A stretch of 16,306 bases of DNA from Methanobacteriota archaeon. GTDB lineage: Archaea > Methanobacteriota > Methanobacteria > Methanobacteriales > Methanobacteriaceae. The stretch is taken from assembly GCA_023430285.1 (NCBI GenBank), contig JAEZAV010000078.1, forward strand, positions 1 through 16,306. Reading direction: 5' to 3'. The notes below the pieces were generated by a model. It saw nothing but the letters and a program-made list of their open reading frames with translations. It was not told the DNA's origin and made no database searches. Every line of letters begins with the position of its first letter. Positions within the stretch are counted from its first letter, which is position 1. A program made the position numbers and the translations under genes. Below, in pieces: positions 7,322 through 15,391 of this stretch.

Positions 7322-8023
7322 TCATTTTTCCTTTGTCCTGAGGTTTATCCTGCGCAAAGTGCCCTTAAGTGTGTGGGCTTCCCTTCCTGTAATAAATGCA
7401 CGTTGAATTATTCTGTTAAAAACCAGTTGTGCATTTTTAGTTTTGTGTTCTGGATAACCAAGTTTACCAATTATCTCATCCATAACCGCAGTTAAACTAC
7501 TTTTTTCCTCGGCTGAAGCAGGTTCTAAAGTATCAACAGGGTAAGATTTCTCCTTCTTAAAAAGTTCGTAGAATATTATGGCTGCTGCATGGGTTATATT
7601 CATGATGGGATACTCTTCGTGGGTTGGAATGCTCACAATAACATCACAGAGTGCTATTTCTTCATTTGAAAGTCCGTTTCCCTCACGCCCAAAGAGCAAA
7701 CAGACATTTCCCCCATAATTAATTGAATCTGAAAGGGTTTCAGGGGTAACTGCTATTTTTGATAAATTATAACTACCACCAGCATTTCCAGTTGTGGCAA
7801 CAGCAGTGCTGATATCTGCTTTTTCTAAAAACTCTTCTAATGTTTCATATATTTCACAGTTACTAACAACATCCCTTGCATGCATGGCCTGATAATAACT
7901 TTCATTTTTAAGCTCACATGGATTGATAAGCACCAAATTTGTGAGCCCAAAGTTTTTCATTGTACGGGCAAGAAATCCTATGTTTCCAGGCGATTCTGGT
8001 TCTACAAAAACTACGTATATCAT
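7322..8023 (-). CDS. trmJ: TrmJ/SpoU-family RNA 2'-O-methyltransferase
   Basis: 233-residue SPOUT-class methyltransferase using S-adenosylmethionine, with the alpha/beta knot. The N-terminal motif EPESPGNIGFLARTMKNFG (8-26) contains Asn14 and Arg20, typical of SpoU motif 1. Motif 2 is LLFGREGNGLSNEE (109-122) and motif 3 is IMNITHAAAIIFYEL (140-154), which form the SAM-binding knot. The order, the N-terminal knot domain and the roughly 80-residue helical C-terminal extension (about 155-233) fit TrmJ, which methylates the 2'-OH of position 32 in tRNA. The exact target nucleotide is inferred from family. The start is the only good one, with the first beta strand beginning at residue 2. It begins 27 bases after the tfrB stop and is probably co-transcribed with tfrB. 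Confidence 0.85.
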   Translation of the reverse strand: MIYVVFVEPESPGNIGFLARTMKNFGLTNLVLINPCELKNESYYQAMHARDVVSNCEIYETLEEFLEKADISTAVATTGNAGGSYNLSKIAVTPETLSDSINYGGNVCLLFGREGNGLSNEEIALCDVIVSIPTHEEYPIMNITHAAAIIFYELFKKEKSYPVDTLEPASAEEKSSLTAVMDEIIGKLGYPEHKTKNAQLVFNRIIQRAFITGREAHTLKGTLRRINLRTKEK

Positions 8024-8050
8024 TCAAATCCAATCCTCAACCATAATTAT

Positions 8051-9547
8051 CTATTCATAAGCCATTTCAAGAAGTTTAAGTATGTTCATAACCTTAACAT
8101 CATTTAAACCTTCCCTGTCAAGAGAGTCTTGGATGTTGTACTCACAAAATGGACATATGGTAATGACTGCATCAACATCGAGCTTTTCAACCATTTTAAC
8201 TTTCTTACTGCCCAAACCTGCAGCAATTTCAGGTTTTCCAGACCTCACTCCACCACCTGCACCGCAGCACTGATCTGGAACTTCCATCTCTACAAATTCC
8301 ACACCTTTAATTTTGTTTAGCACTTCCCGAGGTTCTTTAGAAATTCCCTGGCCCCTGACGAGGTGACATGGGTCATGATAACAAACCTTCATGTTAACAG
8401 GTTTCATGGTGTCTGTTTCTAGTTTATCTGCTAAAAACTCGCTAATATCCTTAACATTCAAATTAATACCTACCTTCGGATAGTCATTTTTGAGTGTGGA
8501 ACCACATCCTGCACAGACAGTAACAATTGTGTTGTAGTCCTTCAATGCTTCATAATTTCTTTTTGCTATTTCAGGGAATATTTCGGTCTGTCCAGTTCTA
8601 AGTAAAGGTGATCCACAGCAGATCTGACCATCTGGCACAATTACATCGATATTGTTTGCATCCATAACCTTAAGGAGGGCCACTGCAATTTCTGGAAGTT
8701 TATAATCAACCATGCAGCCTGTGAATAGTGCAATTTTATGTTTGGAACCGTTGTTAATATTCTTCTGGGTTTTCACAAAACCCTCAGGAAATTCTCCTGT
8801 TCCAGCTGGTTCAACTGATCTGCCAGTCTTTTTAATTTGTTCTAAAATTGTTTTATGAGCTGGCAACGGTCCTATATTTTCGTTCACAGAAATTTCTCTG
8901 AGTTTTTCAATTGCAGATCCGAAGGTGTTTATCTCCTTTGGACATACTTCCTTACATTTACCACATGAAGTACAGGTGTAGAGGCCCTCATCAAAACCTT
9001 CAGCTGCTCTGTCTGAACAGTCCCTTGGATCAAGGGCAAATTTGGAGATGTAACGCATGAAGTAGGGACCTGCAAATTCTTCAGTTTGTTTGACAACTGG
9101 ACATGCAGATAGACAGGATAAACACTCTATGCAGCTTCGAATTTTTTTAGTATCTGCGTAGTCCTTAGGAAACATGATTTGGGGACATTCCTGCACACTG
9201 CAATCACCATCCACAAACAGATCCATTTTTTTGACTTTGTTGTCGTACTTCGATCTGTCCACCACCAGATCCTTTAAAACCTCGAAATCTAGGGGTTCCA
9301 AAACACACCCATCTTCTATTTCAGCTTTACAAGCTAGAACAATCTTGTTGTTCATTTTCAGAGCACATGATCCGCATTGACCTGCTCTACAAGAATATCT
9401 GTATGCAATATCTGCATCGTACCTGTTGTTAATCTGATTTAGGGCATCGAGGATCTTCATTTTATCAGATTCATCAACATCGTAAACTTCGAAGTAGGGT
9501 TCTTTCCCTGCTCGAGGATTTTGTCTTAGAATTTTAACCTTTATCAT
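8051..9547 (-). CDS. tfrB: CoM/CoB-dependent fumarate reductase, iron-sulfur subunit TfrB
   Basis: 498-residue fusion of an SdhB-like iron-sulfur protein with an HdrB-like domain. Residues 1-105 carry a [2Fe-2S] site (Cys53, 58, 61, 73). Two ferredoxin motifs follow: Cys139/142/145/149 and Cys192/195/198/202. The C-terminal half holds two CCG domains: Cys278, Cys310-Cys311, Cys345/348, and Cys394, Cys427-Cys428, Cys465/468, as in heterodisulfide reductase HdrB. In Methanobacteriales TfrAB reduces fumarate to succinate with coenzyme M and coenzyme B as donors, yielding CoM-S-S-CoB; TfrB is the thiol-oxidising, electron-carrying subunit. The flavin subunit TfrA is not in this window, which matches the known separate location of the two genes in Methanothermobacter. 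AAGTGAT about 4 bases before the ATG is the ribosome binding site. The TrmJ-like gene follows. Confidence 0.95.
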   Translation of the reverse strand: MIKVKILRQNPRAGKEPYFEVYDVDESDKMKILDALNQINNRYDADIAYRYSCRAGQCGSCALKMNNKIVLACKAEIEDGCVLEPLDFEVLKDLVVDRSKYDNKVKKMDLFVDGDCSVQECPQIMFPKDYADTKKIRSCIECLSCLSACPVVKQTEEFAGPYFMRYISKFALDPRDCSDRAAEGFDEGLYTCTSCGKCKEVCPKEINTFGSAIEKLREISVNENIGPLPAHKTILEQIKKTGRSVEPAGTGEFPEGFVKTQKNINNGSKHKIALFTGCMVDYKLPEIAVALLKVMDANNIDVIVPDGQICCGSPLLRTGQTEIFPEIAKRNYEALKDYNTIVTVCAGCGSTLKNDYPKVGINLNVKDISEFLADKLETDTMKPVNMKVCYHDPCHLVRGQGISKEPREVLNKIKGVEFVEMEVPDQCCGAGGGVRSGKPEIAAGLGSKKVKMVEKLDVDAVITICPFCEYNIQDSLDREGLNDVKVMNILKLLEMAYE

Positions 9548-9614
9548 TTTATCACTTCAAGGGTTTAGGGCTGGTTTTTTCTCTCAATCTTTCTTTACTG
9601 TAAAGTTAGAACAT

Positions 9615-9635
9615 TCATAAAAAAATAATAAACTA
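9615..9635 (-). promoter_or_regulatory. Possible tfrB promoter
   Basis: On the minus strand TTTATTATTTTTTTATG lies about 70-85 bases before the tfrB ATG and could serve as box A, giving a leader near 45 bases. The whole 9548-9823 spacer is AT-rich and I see no other gene in it. Confidence 0.3.
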
Positions 9636-9823
9636 ATCTAGTTAACTACTTACAACGATGTAGATCAATATAACGTACATTATAATTAATGTTTTTTATC
9701 AGAAGTTGGACATTTATTTTGAGCCAGACACAATCTAATTACCATCTTCAACCAAATTTCAGGTTTGCAAATAAATTTTTAGAATCAGCACGATCTTATC
9801 TGGTAATAAGCGGTTTTATCAAT

Positions 9824-10396
9824 TTATTCAAGGGTTTCAATACATTTCTTGATGCAGAGCCAGTAAATCAGTAGTTCCTCTTCAATTCCTTTGTAGTCTG
9901 GATATTTAAATGATATTATGTTCCAAAATGTTTTGTTATGGCTCATTTCAACTAGGTGTGCTACTTCGTGATAAACAACATATTCTATGAGATGGTTTGG
10001 GAGAAATCTTAGATATTTGTTGATATTTAGATTTTTCTTTGAACTGCAGCTACCCCACCTAGATCTCATCTTCTTGAAAAATACTCTGTTAAAATCCACT
10101 CCCAAATCCTTGGTAAATTCCAGTATCCATTCCTTTACCATGGTTTTAAATTCTTCTTCACCCAGATCGAAGTTCAGATTCCTTTTTTCAGCTTCAGCTT
10201 GCAACTGCTTTATGTGAACAACCTTTTTGTAAATCCATTTTTCATGATTTTTTATAATTTCAGTGGTGTTGTAGTGGTTTAGTGGCATCACAAGCCTAAT
10301 CTTATCTGTTTTAATTTCAAGACGGGCATTTTTCACTTTTCTGTGGACAACTTCGTACTCAACTTCGATGTCGTTGATCAAGGTTCTTTCAATCAT
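9824..10396 (-). CDS. YgjP/DUF45-family zinc metallohydrolase
   Basis: 190-residue soluble protein of the DUF45 (YgjP-like) family. The zinc site is HEVAHLVEMSHNKTFW (143-158), with His143, Glu144 and His147 forming HExxH and His153 the probable third ligand. The preceding RSRWGSCSSKKNLNIN (111-126) is the family's other hallmark. The N-terminal half (about 1-65) contains a beta-rich segment and a basic helix. Length is at the short end for YgjP relatives but all key residues are present. Members resemble Wss1/SprT-like metalloproteases; some have been proposed to act on nucleotides instead, so the substrate is open. The gene stands alone, divergent from iorA. A weak GGA about 6 bases before the ATG is the only ribosome binding site seen. 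Confidence 0.88.
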   Translation of the reverse strand: MIERTLINDIEVEYEVVHRKVKNARLEIKTDKIRLVMPLNHYNTTEIIKNHEKWIYKKVVHIKQLQAEAEKRNLNFDLGEEEFKTMVKEWILEFTKDLGVDFNRVFFKKMRSRWGSCSSKKNLNINKYLRFLPNHLIEYVVYHEVAHLVEMSHNKTFWNIISFKYPDYKGIEEELLIYWLCIKKCIETLE

Positions 10397-10703
10397 GCTG
10401 TTCCAAACTTTTTTTAATATTAATCAAATTATGAACAAAAAAACAAATTAATGATTTTTCAGGCTGAACACCTTAAAGTAGTAATATGGCAAAATAGTAT
10501 AAATGTGTTCGTAACTAAAATGTGTTTTGATTAAGAGGGGTAAATACAAAATTTCTATTTACTAATATTACATGACTTGAAAGGGCCTAGAACAGTAATC
10601 TGTTTATAAAATGATCTTAAACAAATTTATTCAAATATTTATGATTAAATAAGGTAGAGTTGATAGGAATTGGATTAGATTTTTTTATGTTAAAGTGATT
10701 ATC
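10397..10703. other. Divergent promoter region between the YgjP-like gene and iorA
   Basis: 307 bases, very AT-rich, with no open frame worth calling. The iorA-side signal is TTTATAAAA (10603-10611), preceded by the small inverted repeat AACAG-taat-CTGTT (10591-10604). A second TATA-like stretch, AGTATAAAT, lies near 10498-10506. The minus-strand gene's own promoter must also lie here but no single candidate stands out. Confidence 0.5.
10591..10615 (+). promoter_or_regulatory. Probable iorA box A with overlapping inverted repeat
   Basis: TTTATAAAATGAT at 10603-10615 is a good archaeal TATA box, placing a start point near 10635 and a leader of about 70 bases. The inverted repeat AACAG/CTGTT (5-bp arms, 4-base gap) overlaps its upstream edge where TFB binds, a position suited to a repressor or activator. 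Confidence 0.45.
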
Positions 10704-12554
10704 ATGAATCTTAAAGAAGTTTTAACGGCGGAAGAAAATCAGAAATTGTTCCTGCTGGGTAATGAAGCAGCTGTAAGGGGTGCTCTAGAAGCAGGGGTGG
10801 GTCTTGCATCCACCTATCCTGGAACTCCTTCATCAGAAATAGGGGATGTTTTTTCAAAACTTGCAGAAGATGCTGGAATTTATTTTGAATTTTCCACCAA
10901 TGAAAAGGTTGCACTCGAAGTAGCTGCCAGTGCAGCAGCATCAGGTGTGCGTTCATTCACCTTCATGAAACATGTGGGTGTTAATGTGGCATCTGACTCC
11001 CTTATGAGTGCGGTGTACACTGGAGTTGAGGGAGGGATGGTGATCCTCTCAGCAGATGATCCGTCCATGTTCTCTTCTCAAAATGAACAGGACAACAGGC
11101 ACTATGCTAGACTTGCCAACATGCCCATGGTCGAACCTTCAAATCCTGAAGAAATTCGTCAATTAATGGGCTTCAGCTACGAATTGTCTGAACAATTCAA
11201 ACTACCAGTTCTCATGCGAACCACCACGAGGGTTTCCCACATGAGGGGTGTTGTGGAAACTGGAAAAGTAGAACCTGGCAAAACCAAGGGCTTTTTCAAG
11301 AGGGATCCCCAGAGATTCGTACCTGTACCTGCCACAGCAATGATCATGCACAAAAATTTGGTTCGAAAAATGGAAGAACTAAGGAAGCTCAGCAACTCCT
11401 CAGAATTAAACAAGATTTACAGAAGAAACGGGAAAGTGGGAGTAGTAACCAGTGGAGGAGCATTTAACTATGTCATGGATGCAGTCCAAAAGAATGATCT
11501 AAATGTGGATGTTTTTAAGGTAACCCTAAGCCATCCATTCCCAGACGAACTGTTACTTGAATTCATAAAGGATCTAGATGCAGTGGCTGTTGTGGAAGAA
11601 GTTGATCCAATAATGGAGAAAGAAGTACTGTCTATTTTAGGTAAAAATGGAATTAAAATGGCGGTGCATGGAAAACTAGACCAAACACTGCCTCTGATAT
11701 ATGAATATACACCCAACATCGTCATGGAAATGTTAGAAACAGTTTTAAATCAAAATATTCCGAAAAATCAGGCTTCAAATTCGGATCTTTCCATTCCTGA
11801 AAGACCCCCAACATTGTGTCCAGGGTGTCCACACAGATCCGTGTACTACACTGTTAAAGACGCTGTCAATTCCCTGGGATTAAATGATGTAATATACCCA
11901 ACAGATATTGGTTGTTACACCCTTGGTATCACATCACCCTATGATGCAGCAGATTACCTACTATCCATGGGTTCATCCATAGGTACCAGCTGTGGATTTT
12001 CAAAGGCAACCAAACAAAATGTGGTGTGTTTCATAGGAGACTCTACTTTTTTCCATGCTGGGATCCCACCACTGATAAATGCTGTTCACAATAAAGACAG
12101 ATTTGTTCTGGTTATCCTAGACAACAGAACAACTGCAATGACTGGAGGCCAACCACATCCTGGATTACCAGTTGATGGTATGGGATGGGAAGCTCCTGAA
12201 GTCTCAATAGATGCAATTGTTGAAGCAACTGGAGTCAAGTACCTCAAAAACATAAACCCAATGAACATTAAAAAATCCAAGGAAACATTCATGGAAGCAC
12301 TTGAATTTGATGGTGTGGCAGTTGTGATATCCCAACATCCATGCATGCTAACCAAGGGAAGACGTTCAAGTAAAGCAGAGCTCGAAGTTAAACAAGAAAA
12401 ATGTGATGAATGTGCTGTGTGCCTTGAAAAACTTGCTTGCACAGCTATATACAAAGATGATGAAGGTAAGGTAAGAATAGATCCTAAACTTTGCAATGGT
12501 TGCAACGTTTGTGTTCAGGTCTGTCCAGAGAGGGCAATAGGAGTTAAGAAATAA
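10704..12554 (+). CDS. iorA: Indolepyruvate:ferredoxin oxidoreductase, alpha subunit
   Basis: 616-residue catalytic subunit of the IorAB enzyme, which interconverts aryl-2-oxoacids (indolepyruvate, phenylpyruvate) and aryl-acetyl-CoA with ferredoxin and thiamine pyrophosphate. The N-terminal pyruvate:ferredoxin oxidoreductase-like domain starts with LGNEAAVRGALEAGV (18-32) and STYPGTPSSEI (36-46). The TPP domain includes LCPGCPHRS (371-379) and the diphosphate/Mg motif GDSTFF...LDN (445-473). The C-terminal ferredoxin domain has Cys567/570/573/579 and Cys597/600/603/607. The first cluster has x5 spacing and Thr after its last Cys. The longest frame starts at GTG 10695, but that GTG is part of the Shine-Dalgarno stretch AAAGTGAT, so I use ATG 10704. 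In methanogens IorAB is believed to run toward reductive carboxylation for aromatic amino acid synthesis. iorB follows after 47 bases. Confidence 0.96.
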   Translation: MNLKEVLTAEENQKLFLLGNEAAVRGALEAGVGLASTYPGTPSSEIGDVFSKLAEDAGIYFEFSTNEKVALEVAASAAASGVRSFTFMKHVGVNVASDSLMSAVYTGVEGGMVILSADDPSMFSSQNEQDNRHYARLANMPMVEPSNPEEIRQLMGFSYELSEQFKLPVLMRTTTRVSHMRGVVETGKVEPGKTKGFFKRDPQRFVPVPATAMIMHKNLVRKMEELRKLSNSSELNKIYRRNGKVGVVTSGGAFNYVMDAVQKNDLNVDVFKVTLSHPFPDELLLEFIKDLDAVAVVEEVDPIMEKEVLSILGKNGIKMAVHGKLDQTLPLIYEYTPNIVMEMLETVLNQNIPKNQASNSDLSIPERPPTLCPGCPHRSVYYTVKDAVNSLGLNDVIYPTDIGCYTLGITSPYDAADYLLSMGSSIGTSCGFSKATKQNVVCFIGDSTFFHAGIPPLINAVHNKDRFVLVILDNRTTAMTGGQPHPGLPVDGMGWEAPEVSIDAIVEATGVKYLKNINPMNIKKSKETFMEALEFDGVAVVISQHPCMLTKGRRSSKAELEVKQEKCDECAVCLEKLACTAIYKDDEGKVRIDPKLCNGCNVCVQVCPERAIGVKK

Positions 12555-12587
12555 AATTTCTCTTGATAATAAACAAAAAATTAGTTT

Positions 12588-12593
12588 GGAAGG
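12588..12593 (+). promoter_or_regulatory. Ribosome binding site deciding the iorB start
   Basis: GGAAGG lies 8 bases before ATG 12602. It excludes the longer frame that begins at TTG 12563, which would place this site inside the gene. Confidence 0.6.
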
Positions 12594-12601
12594 TTTTACA
12601 A

Positions 12602-13195
12602 ATGAAGTCATACAGTATTTATATTTCAGGTGTTGGTGGACAGGGGATCATTAAAACTTCGACTGTGATGGGTGAAGCAGCAATGAAAACTGGTCTTCCA
12701 GTTGTGATGAGTGAAGTGCATGGAATGGCACAGAGGGGAGGGAGTGTTTCAACTGAACTTAAACTAGGTGACAACTACAGCCCCATCATAGAGTTGGGAT
12801 CAGCAGATCTACTCATATCATTTGAACCTGTGGAAGCATTAAGGGCAGTTCCTAAAATAAGCAAGGAATCATACATAATTTTAAACACCAATCCAATATA
12901 TCCATTCAATCTAAACGAAACAGGAGCTTCATATCCTGATATTGAAGATGTGCTTACAGAACTGAATGGTAAGGCAAAACAGGTCTACGCACTTGATGCT
13001 GATACAATTGCAAGGGAATCTGGACATTCTCTGTCCATGAACATGGTGATGCTGGGGGCTGCCTCAGCAGTGGAAGGATTTCCAATAGAAAAAGAAATCA
13101 TAATAGATTCAATGAAGGCAAATCTCCCTGAAAAAAGTTTAGAAATTAATTTAAAAGCATTTAATGCAGGATTCAGTTTTGTTAAATCTGGATAA
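12602..13195 (+). CDS. iorB: Indolepyruvate:ferredoxin oxidoreductase, beta subunit
   Basis: 197-residue subunit homologous to the gamma domain of pyruvate:ferredoxin oxidoreductase; it pairs with IorA in the cytoplasm. Diagnostic segments are ISGVGGQGIIKTS (8-20) at the start of the Rossmann-like fold and SEVHGMAQRGGSVS (37-50), which contacts the active site. LISFEPVEALRA, about residues 77-88, is also typical of the family. Length is normal. The start ATG 12602 places the family's usual KxYxIxIxGVGGQG opening at the N-terminus and has a GGAAGG site 8 bases upstream. It forms an operon with iorA and is followed by a T7 run. The next gene is on the opposite strand. Confidence 0.95.
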   Translation: MKSYSIYISGVGGQGIIKTSTVMGEAAMKTGLPVVMSEVHGMAQRGGSVSTELKLGDNYSPIIELGSADLLISFEPVEALRAVPKISKESYIILNTNPIYPFNLNETGASYPDIEDVLTELNGKAKQVYALDADTIARESGHSLSMNMVMLGAASAVEGFPIEKEIIIDSMKANLPEKSLEINLKAFNAGFSFVKSG

Positions 13196-13208
13196 TCCAC
13201 ATCACATA

Positions 13209-13215
13209 TTTTTTT
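13209..13215 (+). terminator. T-run terminator of iorAB
   Basis: Seven T residues 14 bases after the iorB stop codon. Confidence 0.5.
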
Positions 13216-13231
13216 ATTCGATTTTAAAAAC

Positions 13232-13238
13232 AAAAAAA
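13232..13238 (-). terminator. T-run terminator of the ACT-domain gene
   Basis: Seven A residues on the + strand give a T7 run on the minus strand, 17 bases after the ACT gene stop. With the run at 13209 it forms a compact bidirectional termination zone. Confidence 0.5.
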
Positions 13239-13254
13239 GAAAATTTAGGGTCGT

Positions 13255-13686
13255 TTAAAGACCATATATTTCATTTGATGTTATAATTTCTGCTCCACCG
13301 TCTACAAGGGCTTTAATTCCGGAATCAATATTTTCAGGGTGGAGTAAAACTATTGCCATTTCATTTTTTTGTTCTACAAAGGCGTAGAGATAATCTAAGT
13401 TGATATTTTGCCCATCTAAAATGCCCAGTATTTCACCCAGTCCTCCGGGATGATCAGGCATCCTCACTGCTATGACTTCCCCAACTTTAACAATGAAATT
13501 ATTTTCCTCCAACAACTTTTTGGCCCGGTCTGGTTCTGGAACTATGAGCCTTAAAATTCCAAAGTCAGATGTGTCTGCAATGGACAGTGCACGAATGTTA
13601 ATGCCTCCGTTTTCAAGCACATCCAGTGCATTTTTCATTCTACCCCTACGATTTTCCAAAAATATTGACAGCTGTTTTACTTTCAT
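13255..13686 (-). CDS. Tandem ACT-domain protein
   Basis: 143-residue protein made almost wholly of two ACT domains, small modules that bind amino acids. Domain 1 spans about residues 3-68 (KQLSIFLENRRGR, with the ligand-loop region NGGINIRALSIAD at 27-39). Domain 2 spans about 70-135 (AVRMPDHPGGLGEIL, 73-87; GQNINLDYLYAF, 92-103). No DNA-binding or enzyme domain is present, so it probably acts by binding a partner or as an uncharacterised sensor. It starts 28 bases after the stop of the PaaK-family gene and is almost certainly in its operon; such ACT proteins are often found beside aryl-CoA ligases. An ATG at 13692 is possible, but GAGGT lies directly against it and is correctly spaced (6 bases) from ATG 13686. 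The ligand is unknown; an aromatic amino acid is a guess. Confidence 0.88.
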   Translation of the reverse strand: MKVKQLSIFLENRRGRMKNALDVLENGGINIRALSIADTSDFGILRLIVPEPDRAKKLLEENNFIVKVGEVIAVRMPDHPGGLGEILGILDGQNINLDYLYAFVEQKNEMAIVLLHPENIDSGIKALVDGGAEIITSNEIYGL

Positions 13687-13714
13687 TTTCATACCTCGAC
13701 CCTAAGTATATTTT

Positions 13715-15013
13715 TTAAAGAGTTCTCTTATCTATTACTCGCACGGCTTTACCTTCACTTCTAGGTAATGTTTTTGGCTCAACAAGGGTTACTTTAACCC
13801 TTAATCCTATTTCATTGTGTATGTACTGTTCTATTTTTTCTCTGATACCTACCAGTTCTTTTATTTCATCAGAGAACAGATCTTCGGAAGCCTCCACCCG
13901 GACCTCCATCTCATCCATGAGATGTGGTCTGGTCACAATGATCTGATAGTGAGGTTCTACCCCATCAATTCTTAAAAGAGCCTTTTCAATTTGGGATGGG
14001 AATACAGAAACTCCTCTAATTTTCATCATATCATCTGTACGTCCTTTAACCCTTTCCATTCTAACCAAAGTTCTTCCACATTCACACTTGCCCCTTGTAA
14101 GTTTGGTAACGTCTTTGGTTCTGAAACGTAACAGTGGAGTGCCCTCACGTGTTAAGGTTGTGAGTACAAGTTCACCTTTTTCCCCATCTTCAACTGTTTC
14201 AAAGGTTTCAGGGTCGATGATCTCAGGATAGAAATGATCTTCGAAGATGTGCAGTCCATCTTGTACACTGCATTCAAGACCCACTCCAGGCCCCATGATC
14301 TCAGTAAGACCATAGATGTTGTATGCAGGTGCATTAAATCTTTTTTCTATTTCTTTGCGCATTTCTTCGGTCCACATTTCTGCACCAAATCCAATGGCTT
14401 TGAAATCCATATCCTTAGTGTCTAGACCTTCTGCTTTAATTTCTTCTGCTAGGTAAAGACCGTAAGATGGTGTGAATATCATGACTGTGGTTCCAAAGTC
14501 CTGCATGATTTCTATCTGTCTTTTTGTCTGCCCTGTTGAGATTGGAATAACTGTTGCACCAATCTTCTGTGCACCGTAGTGCACTCCAAAACCACCTGTG
14601 AATAATCCATATCCATGTGTGTTTTGGATGATGTCTTCATCATCTACACCGGCCATTGTGAGTCCTCTGGCCATTACTTCGCTCCAGATTTCGAGATCAC
14701 CCCTAGTGTATCCTGATACTGTGGGTTTGCCAGTTGTTCCTGAGGATGTGTGAACTTCGACTATCTCCTTTTTAGGCACTGCAAACATTTCAAATGGATA
14801 AGCATCTCGTAAATCATCTTTGGTTGTAAACGGAAGTTTCTCAATATCTTTAAGAGTTTTAATGTCTTCAGGTTTGATGTGTATTTCATCCAATCGTTTT
14901 CTGTAGTAAGGAACATTTTCATAGGCGTACTTAACGATTGTTTGTAATTTTTCTAGCTGTAACTTTTTCCTCTCATCATCGGACATGCATTCTACTTGTT
15001 CATTCCAGATCAT
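13715..15013 (-). CDS. paaK: PaaK-family aryl-CoA ligase (phenylacetate-CoA ligase-like)
   Basis: 432-residue adenylate-forming ligase that activates an aryl acid with ATP and coenzyme A to aryl-CoA, AMP and pyrophosphate. The P-loop HTSSGTTGKPT is at 88-98, the YNIYGLTE substrate/adenylate motif at 231-238, the hinge region GRTDDMMKIRGVSVFPSQIE at 325-344, and the C-terminal lysine in LPRSEGKAVRV at 417-427. CECGRT (310-315) is usual for this family. Methanogen homologues were once labelled coenzyme F390 synthetase; the phenylacetate-CoA ligase family assignment is stronger. The longest frame starts at TTG 15040, but GGGGAT lies 7 bases before ATG 15013, and MIWNEQVECM is the usual N-terminus, so I use that start. 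Beside iorAB it likely supplies arylacetyl-CoA. The ACT gene follows in the same operon. Confidence 0.92.
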   Translation of the reverse strand: MIWNEQVECMSDDERKKLQLEKLQTIVKYAYENVPYYRKRLDEIHIKPEDIKTLKDIEKLPFTTKDDLRDAYPFEMFAVPKKEIVEVHTSSGTTGKPTVSGYTRGDLEIWSEVMARGLTMAGVDDEDIIQNTHGYGLFTGGFGVHYGAQKIGATVIPISTGQTKRQIEIMQDFGTTVMIFTPSYGLYLAEEIKAEGLDTKDMDFKAIGFGAEMWTEEMRKEIEKRFNAPAYNIYGLTEIMGPGVGLECSVQDGLHIFEDHFYPEIIDPETFETVEDGEKGELVLTTLTREGTPLLRFRTKDVTKLTRGKCECGRTLVRMERVKGRTDDMMKIRGVSVFPSQIEKALLRIDGVEPHYQIIVTRPHLMDEMEVRVEASEDLFSDEIKELVGIREKIEQYIHNEIGLRVKVTLVEPKTLPRSEGKAVRVIDKRTL

Positions 15014-15253
15014 AGTTATCCCCAACTCATAAACGTCCAATCCTGTTTTATTATTCGGCTATTTGTTTTAAAATGAATGATTATTAGTTTCTGTTAGAAT
15101 AATTTCATGTTTCAAAATTTAATTGAAGGGTTTATAAAATTTACCATAATGATCTCTAAAATTAAATTTTTTTATAAAAATTTCATAATCGATTCATTTC
15201 GAGGTTGTAGTGTAATTAATTGTTCAATTTTACAAGGCATCGTTCCATACAGA

Positions 15254-15268
15254 TTTATATAAAATGAT
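15254..15268 (+). promoter_or_regulatory. Box A promoter of the symporter gene
   Basis: TTTATATAAAATGAT is the best archaeal TATA box in the window. It predicts a start point near 15285 and a leader of about 110 bases. The 11-mer TATAAAATGAT (15258-15268) is identical to bases 10605-10615 at the iorA box A. Confidence 0.55.
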
Positions 15269-15382
15269 TTCCCTAAACCTTATTCTGTAATAAAAAAATT
15301 ATAAATTCGAGTTTAATCATGTTGCCATATAGTACCTATCAATTTCGATAATTGCAATCAATGATTTATAACTGTAAAATTA

Positions 15383-15391
15383 GAGGAGGGG
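15383..15391 (+). promoter_or_regulatory. Strong ribosome binding site of the symporter
   Basis: GAGGAGGGG ends 4 bases before ATG 15396; it is the strongest Shine-Dalgarno sequence in the window and suggests efficient translation. Confidence 0.7.

Noticed and set aside
7304..7495. 63-codon plus-strand frame over the TrmJ-like gene end
   Set aside because: It lies mostly within the C-terminal coding region of the methyltransferase and lacks a ribosome binding site.
9689..9874. 61-codon plus-strand frame after tfrB
   Set aside because: It overlaps the end of the YgjP-like gene on the other strand, has no ribosome binding site, and the protein has no recognisable motif.
12086..12505. 139-codon frame antisense to iorA
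   Set aside because: It is fully inside iorA, whose sense frame has intact TPP and iron-sulfur motifs; no independent signals.
15120..15200. AT-rich palindromic stretch as an origin or RNA gene
   Set aside because: Only short A/T palindromes such as TTTATAAA are seen; there are no repeated origin boxes, no conserved RNA fold that I recognise, and promoters explain it.
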